Source: Pseudomonadota bacterium
Lineage (GTDB): Bacteria; Desulfobacterota; Desulfobulbia; Desulfobulbales; Desulfobulbaceae
DNA: 7,695 nucleotides
Direction of reading: 5' to 3'
Assembly: GCA_009778235.1 (NCBI GenBank)
Contig: WRKE01000231.1
Coordinates: forward strand, 1-7,695
Positions 4,896-7,695 of this stretch are shown piece after piece (position 1 is the first letter of the stretch; each line of letters begins with the position of its first letter). Position numbers and translations under genes: made by a program. The notes beneath the pieces are model-generated. The model was given only the letters and a program-made list of their open reading frames with translations, ran no database searches and had not been told where the DNA came from.

Positions 4896-6137
4896 TCAGC
4901 GGGTAGGCAGGGTGCCGGGCCGAATCCAGTCGAGGGGATCCTCCGCTTGGGTGCCGTGGCGGATTTCAAAATAGGCCCCCTGGCCGAAGGGGGTGAGCGT
5001 CTCTCCGGTGGTGCCGATGATCTTCCCTTGCTTGGCCTCGTCGCCTTCCTGGACCATGAGTTCGTCGAGCCGGGCGGTGATGGTGTAGTAGTCCTGGTCG
5101 TGTTCGATGATGACCACCTTGCCGTAGCCGCTCATGTATCCGGAGTAAATGACCAGGCCGCCAAAGACGGCGAACACCTCCGCCGGGCTCGACGGCAGGA
5201 TGGTGATGCCTTGGGAGAAGGTCGTGTCCTCGTTGTCCTTGGGTGCTTCCCGGAAACGGCGGACCACCTTGCCCCAGATCGGCGGAGGCAGCTTGCCTTT
5301 TTGGGCGGCAAAGCCGAAGGCGTCTAATTCGGGGAACTGACTCTGCTTGTTCAAGGTGGCGACGAGGGCGCTCTCCGCCTTTTTCATCTCCCGCAGCGCC
5401 TGTTGGTACAGTCCTTTCTCGGTCTGGATGCGTTTGAGGATGCTGTTTTTTTCGGCGGCGGTCTGTTGCAGCGCCTCCTTTTCGGCGGCGGTTTCGCTCA
5501 AGAGGTGCTCCAGGACAGCTTGCTCCAGCTCCTGGGCCCGCTTGACCTGGTCAAGCTCGGCGATGCGGGAGCGGTACTCGGCAAACAGGGCCTGATCGTA
5601 GATGGCCAGTGAGTGATAGGCATCGTTGGCCACCATGGTTGCCGGCAGGGTGGCGTTGGAGAAGACCACGTTGAGAAAGCCGGTTGTGCCGTTGAGATAG
5701 AACGACCGCAGCCGTTTGATCAGGTGCGCGCGCAGGGTATCGGTTTTCTGGGTCACCATTGCCAGTTCCTGCTCCTTGGCGGCGATGAGCTGGGCCTGCT
5801 CATCAACCCGATTCTGCAGGGAGTAAATTTGGGCCTTGCGTTGGGTGATCTTGTTGTCCAGTGTTGCCAGCTCTGAGAGCAGGGAATGTTCTTCGCTGTC
5901 GGTCTGCTCGATTTTCTCCTGATGCCGGGAGATTTCCTCCCGGAGTTTGCCGATGGAAATGATGTTGGCCTGCGGCGAGGCCTCCTGTTGCTGCGAGGGC
6001 TCCTGGGTCAGGGCGCCAACAAATACCTTGCCCGCCGGCGGATTCTTTTGCGCCTCAGCGGCATGGAGGCCGGAGGTGGCCAGGCCGGCGACCAGGAGGA
6101 GTGGGAGGGCGATGCGGAGCAGCATGGCGGACGGCAT
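4896..6137 (-). CDS. EnvC-like murein hydrolase activator, coiled coil plus degenerate LytM (M23) domain
   Basis: From the ATG at 6137-6135, which shares one base with the ftsX stop (TGATG), the protein has 413 residues. The open frame runs further upstream only as a shadow of ftsX. A signal peptide (hydrophobic 6-20, then LHAAEA near 24-29) indicates periplasmic location. Two long coiled-coil stretches follow (about 62-145 and 183-262), then a C-terminal LytM/M23 fold (about 285-408). The fold is kept (SGYGKVVIIEHD 336-347, GKIIGTTGE 371-379, YFEIR 389-393) but every usual zinc ligand is replaced: the HxGxD site reads SQGIT (308-312), the YAHL histidine is R356, and HxH reads GAY (387-389). 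This is the pattern of EnvC, which does not cut peptidoglycan itself but activates septal amidases under FtsEX control. Position directly after ftsEX supports this role. Its amidase partner is not in the window. Confidence 0.88.
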   Translation of the reverse strand: MPSAMLLRIALPLLLVAGLATSGLHAAEAQKNPPAGKVFVGALTQEPSQQQEASPQANIISIGKLREEISRHQEKIEQTDSEEHSLLSELATLDNKITQRKAQIYSLQNRVDEQAQLIAAKEQELAMVTQKTDTLRAHLIKRLRSFYLNGTTGFLNVVFSNATLPATMVANDAYHSLAIYDQALFAEYRSRIAELDQVKRAQELEQAVLEHLLSETAAEKEALQQTAAEKNSILKRIQTEKGLYQQALREMKKAESALVATLNKQSQFPELDAFGFAAQKGKLPPPIWGKVVRRFREAPKDNEDTTFSQGITILPSSPAEVFAVFGGLVIYSGYMSGYGKVVIIEHDQDYYTITARLDELMVQEGDEAKQGKIIGTTGETLTPFGQGAYFEIRHGTQAEDPLDWIRPGTLPTR

Positions 6138-7024
6138 CAGAGATGCAGGAATCGTCTGATCGCCGAAAAACTGCCGGCGATGCAGAGCAGGGTGGCCAGA
6201 CCGATGATGGCGACCACCACCGGCCATTCGAAGAAGGCAAAGGCCGGCAGCGAAAGGGTGCTCGGTCCCGCGAACTGAAGGGCGATCCAGTTGTAGAGCA
6301 CCAGCAGGGCACCCAGGCCGCAGCATGCCCCGGCCGCTCCCTGGAGCGCCCCTTCCAACAGGAAAGGGGTACGGATGTAATTGTTGGTGGCGCCGACCAG
6401 GCGGAGCAGTTCCAGTTCCTGTTGCCGGGCGAACAGGGTAAGGCGGATGGTGTGGGCGACCATGAAGGTGGTGGTCATGATCAAAAGCGTCGCGGAGAGC
6501 AGGGTGATGACCCGCATCAACTGGATGAAGGCGTAGAAACGCTCGATCCACTCCTGGCCGTATTGGACCTTGAGCACTCCGGGCAAGGACTGCAGGTAGT
6601 CGGAAAAACGTTTGATCCGGGAGAGGCTGTCCAGGGTCCGGACCGGGTAGACCTCGATCGAGGCCGGCAGAAAATCAGCGGGCACGCCGGTGAGCACGTC
6701 GCTGTTTGATCCCAGAATGTGCGCAAAGCGCTTGAAGGCCTGTTCCTGGCTGATGAACTCGATGCGTTCGACCTGGTCGAATTTGAGAATCCGGTGCCGG
6801 TATTCCTCCTGGAGCGGAGGAGAGGGCTCTTCGTCCAGATACACGACCAGCCGGAGGTCGTCGCCCAGCCTCTCGCCGACATGCAGCGCGTTGATATAGA
6901 CGAGGTAGAAAAAGGAAAAGATGAGCACCGACAGGGAAACCGTGAACAGGGTCATGCCCTGCGATTTCCAGGTGAGCAGCATGTTGCGGCAGGCGTGGCG
7001 GATAGCAACGACCCAGAATCTCAT
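6137..7024 (-). CDS. ftsX: Cell division protein FtsX
   Basis: FtsX is the inner-membrane subunit of the FtsEX complex, which passes the ATPase cycle of FtsE to a periplasmic peptidoglycan hydrolase or its activator at the division site. The product is 295 residues, close to the family norm. Four membrane segments are visible: about 24-45, 171-193, 222-248 and 267-287. The extracellular domain that contacts the EnvC-type partner lies between the first two (about 46-170). The conserved cytoplasmic stretch ELELLRLVGATNNYIR (203-218), followed by PFLLEG (220-225), marks the FtsX permease domain. Its ATG overlaps the ftsE stop (ATGA, 7024-7021). AGGAG (7037-7033) lies eight bases upstream inside ftsE, and its stop overlaps the next start, so the three genes are translationally coupled. 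Confidence 0.95.
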   Translation of the reverse strand: MRFWVVAIRHACRNMLLTWKSQGMTLFTVSLSVLIFSFFYLVYINALHVGERLGDDLRLVVYLDEEPSPPLQEEYRHRILKFDQVERIEFISQEQAFKRFAHILGSNSDVLTGVPADFLPASIEVYPVRTLDSLSRIKRFSDYLQSLPGVLKVQYGQEWIERFYAFIQLMRVITLLSATLLIMTTTFMVAHTIRLTLFARQQELELLRLVGATNNYIRTPFLLEGALQGAAGACCGLGALLVLYNWIALQFAGPSTLSLPAFAFFEWPVVVAIIGLATLLCIAGSFSAIRRFLHL

Positions 7025-7695
7025 GGTTCGATCTCCTGTAAGGAGGACGCGGTTTCGAACAGGTCTTCGTCGTTTTCCTCAGTTTTGCTCTGGGAGAGAA
7101 TGCGCCCGAAACGAAGCTCGACAACCCGGTGGACGGTATCTTGGAACAGCGACCGGTCGTGGGTGGCAATGAGCAGGGTCGCCCCTCGGTTGTTGAGCTG
7201 CTCAAAAAGGGCCATGACCCGCGCGGTGGTTTCCGCATCGAGATTGCCGGTCGGCTCGTCGGCCAGGATGATTTCAGGATTGTTGGCCACGGCGCGGGCA
7301 ATGGACACCCGCTGTTGTTCGCCCCGCGAGAGCTCTCCGGCGCGGGTGTTGTATTTCCTCATCAGATCGAGCTGTTCAAGGAGTTCCCGGATTCTCATTT
7401 CGATGAGGGACCGGGGACAGTAGACCACCTCCAGGGCAAGGGCGATGTTATCGGCCACGGTTCGCTCGGGCAGCAGCTTGAAATCCTGATAGGCCATGCC
7501 GACCCTGCGTCGCAGCAGGTGGATGCTGCTCTCCGATAGTTTGATCACATCCATGCCCGCGACATCGACCATGCCCTTGGTCGGTTTTTCCATCCGGCTG
7601 ATCAGGCGGAGCAGGGTGGTCTTGCCAGCCCCGCTCGCGCCGGTGAGAAAGACGACTTCTCCCTTGGCGATGGTCAGGGAAATGTCGGAAAGAGC
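7021..7695 (-). CDS. ftsE: Cell division ATP-binding protein FtsE, N-terminus cut by window edge
   Basis: FtsE is the cytoplasmic ABC ATPase that drives FtsX. The window holds 224 codons plus stop; roughly 15 N-terminal residues lie beyond the right edge, because the frame is open to position 7695 and starts inside the first beta strands (ALSDISLTIAKGEVV). Fragment positions: Walker A GASGAGKTT (19-27), Q-loop Q70 in AYQDFKLLPE, signature LSRGEQQ (122-128), Walker B IILADEP (142-148) with E147, and H-loop H179 in ATHD. AYQDFKLLPERTVADNI (69-85) is characteristic of FtsE rather than of lipoprotein exporters. The signature has Arg where most have Gly (LSGGEQQ), a mild variation. The tail after about residue 200 is acidic and extra to the ABC fold. 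It is the first visible gene of the ftsE-ftsX-envC-like cluster. Confidence 0.95.
   Translation of the reverse strand, partial: ALSDISLTIAKGEVVFLTGASGAGKTTLLRLISRMEKPTKGMVDVAGMDVIKLSESSIHLLRRRVGMAYQDFKLLPERTVADNIALALEVVYCPRSLIEMRIRELLEQLDLMRKYNTRAGELSRGEQQRVSIARAVANNPEIILADEPTGNLDAETTARVMALFEQLNNRGATLLIATHDRSLFQDTVHRVVELRFGRILSQSKTEENDEDLFETASSLQEIEP

Noticed and set aside
3311..4898. Loose direct similarity between 3311-3344 and 4871-4898 as a long target duplication around the IS
   Set aside because: The match needs several gaps in purine-rich DNA, and IS5-group target copies are only a few bases long.
6138..6551. N-terminal extension of the envC-like frame by 138 codons
   Set aside because: This part is an out-of-frame reading of ftsX, rich in His, Pro and Arg; the signal peptide begins at the ATG coupled to the ftsX stop.

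Overview
The window looks like chromosomal DNA of a Gram-negative bacterium, most likely a sulfate-reducer-type deltaproteobacterium (Desulfobacterota). This is inferred from moderately high GC content, a stand-alone DsrE-type sulfur-relay protein, an RNase II-type protein beside era, and an ftsE-ftsX-envC-like-ctpA cell-envelope block. No rRNA, tRNA or CRISPR array is visible, and the taxonomic call rests on gene content only.

Left part (1-1210): the first 55 codons of a probable RNB/RNase II-family protein run leftwards off the window. The complete era GTPase gene is divergent from it and probably starts at a TTG with a good Shine-Dalgarno site; a weak terminator follows. Middle left (1211-1937): a short hairpin-rich intergenic segment, then a DsrE/DsrF-like gene on the minus strand with its own leader. 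A 25-base imperfect direct repeat (23 matches) lies over the 3' end of era and again just past the 3' end of ctpA, so it brackets the dsrE-like gene.

Right part (1938-7695), all on the minus strand: transcription enters from the right through ftsE (N-terminus missing at the window edge), ftsX (ATGA overlap with ftsE) and an envC-like LytM/coiled-coil gene (TGATG overlap with ftsX). An intact IS5-family transposase gene follows, then the S41 protease ctpA. FtsE and FtsX form an ABC-type complex that switches on a periplasmic EnvC-like activator of septal amidases; CtpA is a periplasmic PDZ protease. FtsEX-EnvC couples division to peptidoglycan splitting, and CtpA-type proteases commonly trim envelope hydrolases or their partners, so the set is functionally coherent.

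The main oddity is the insertion sequence sitting between the envC-like gene and ctpA, which are probably ancestral neighbours. A good sigma70-like promoter facing ctpA lies at the presumed left edge of the IS, possibly with its -35 box in the IS and its -10 box in the flanking DNA. The IS ends are not proven. No clearly new biological system was found; the most useful leads are this operon split, the activator with no metal ligands, and the repeat-bracketed dsrE-like gene.
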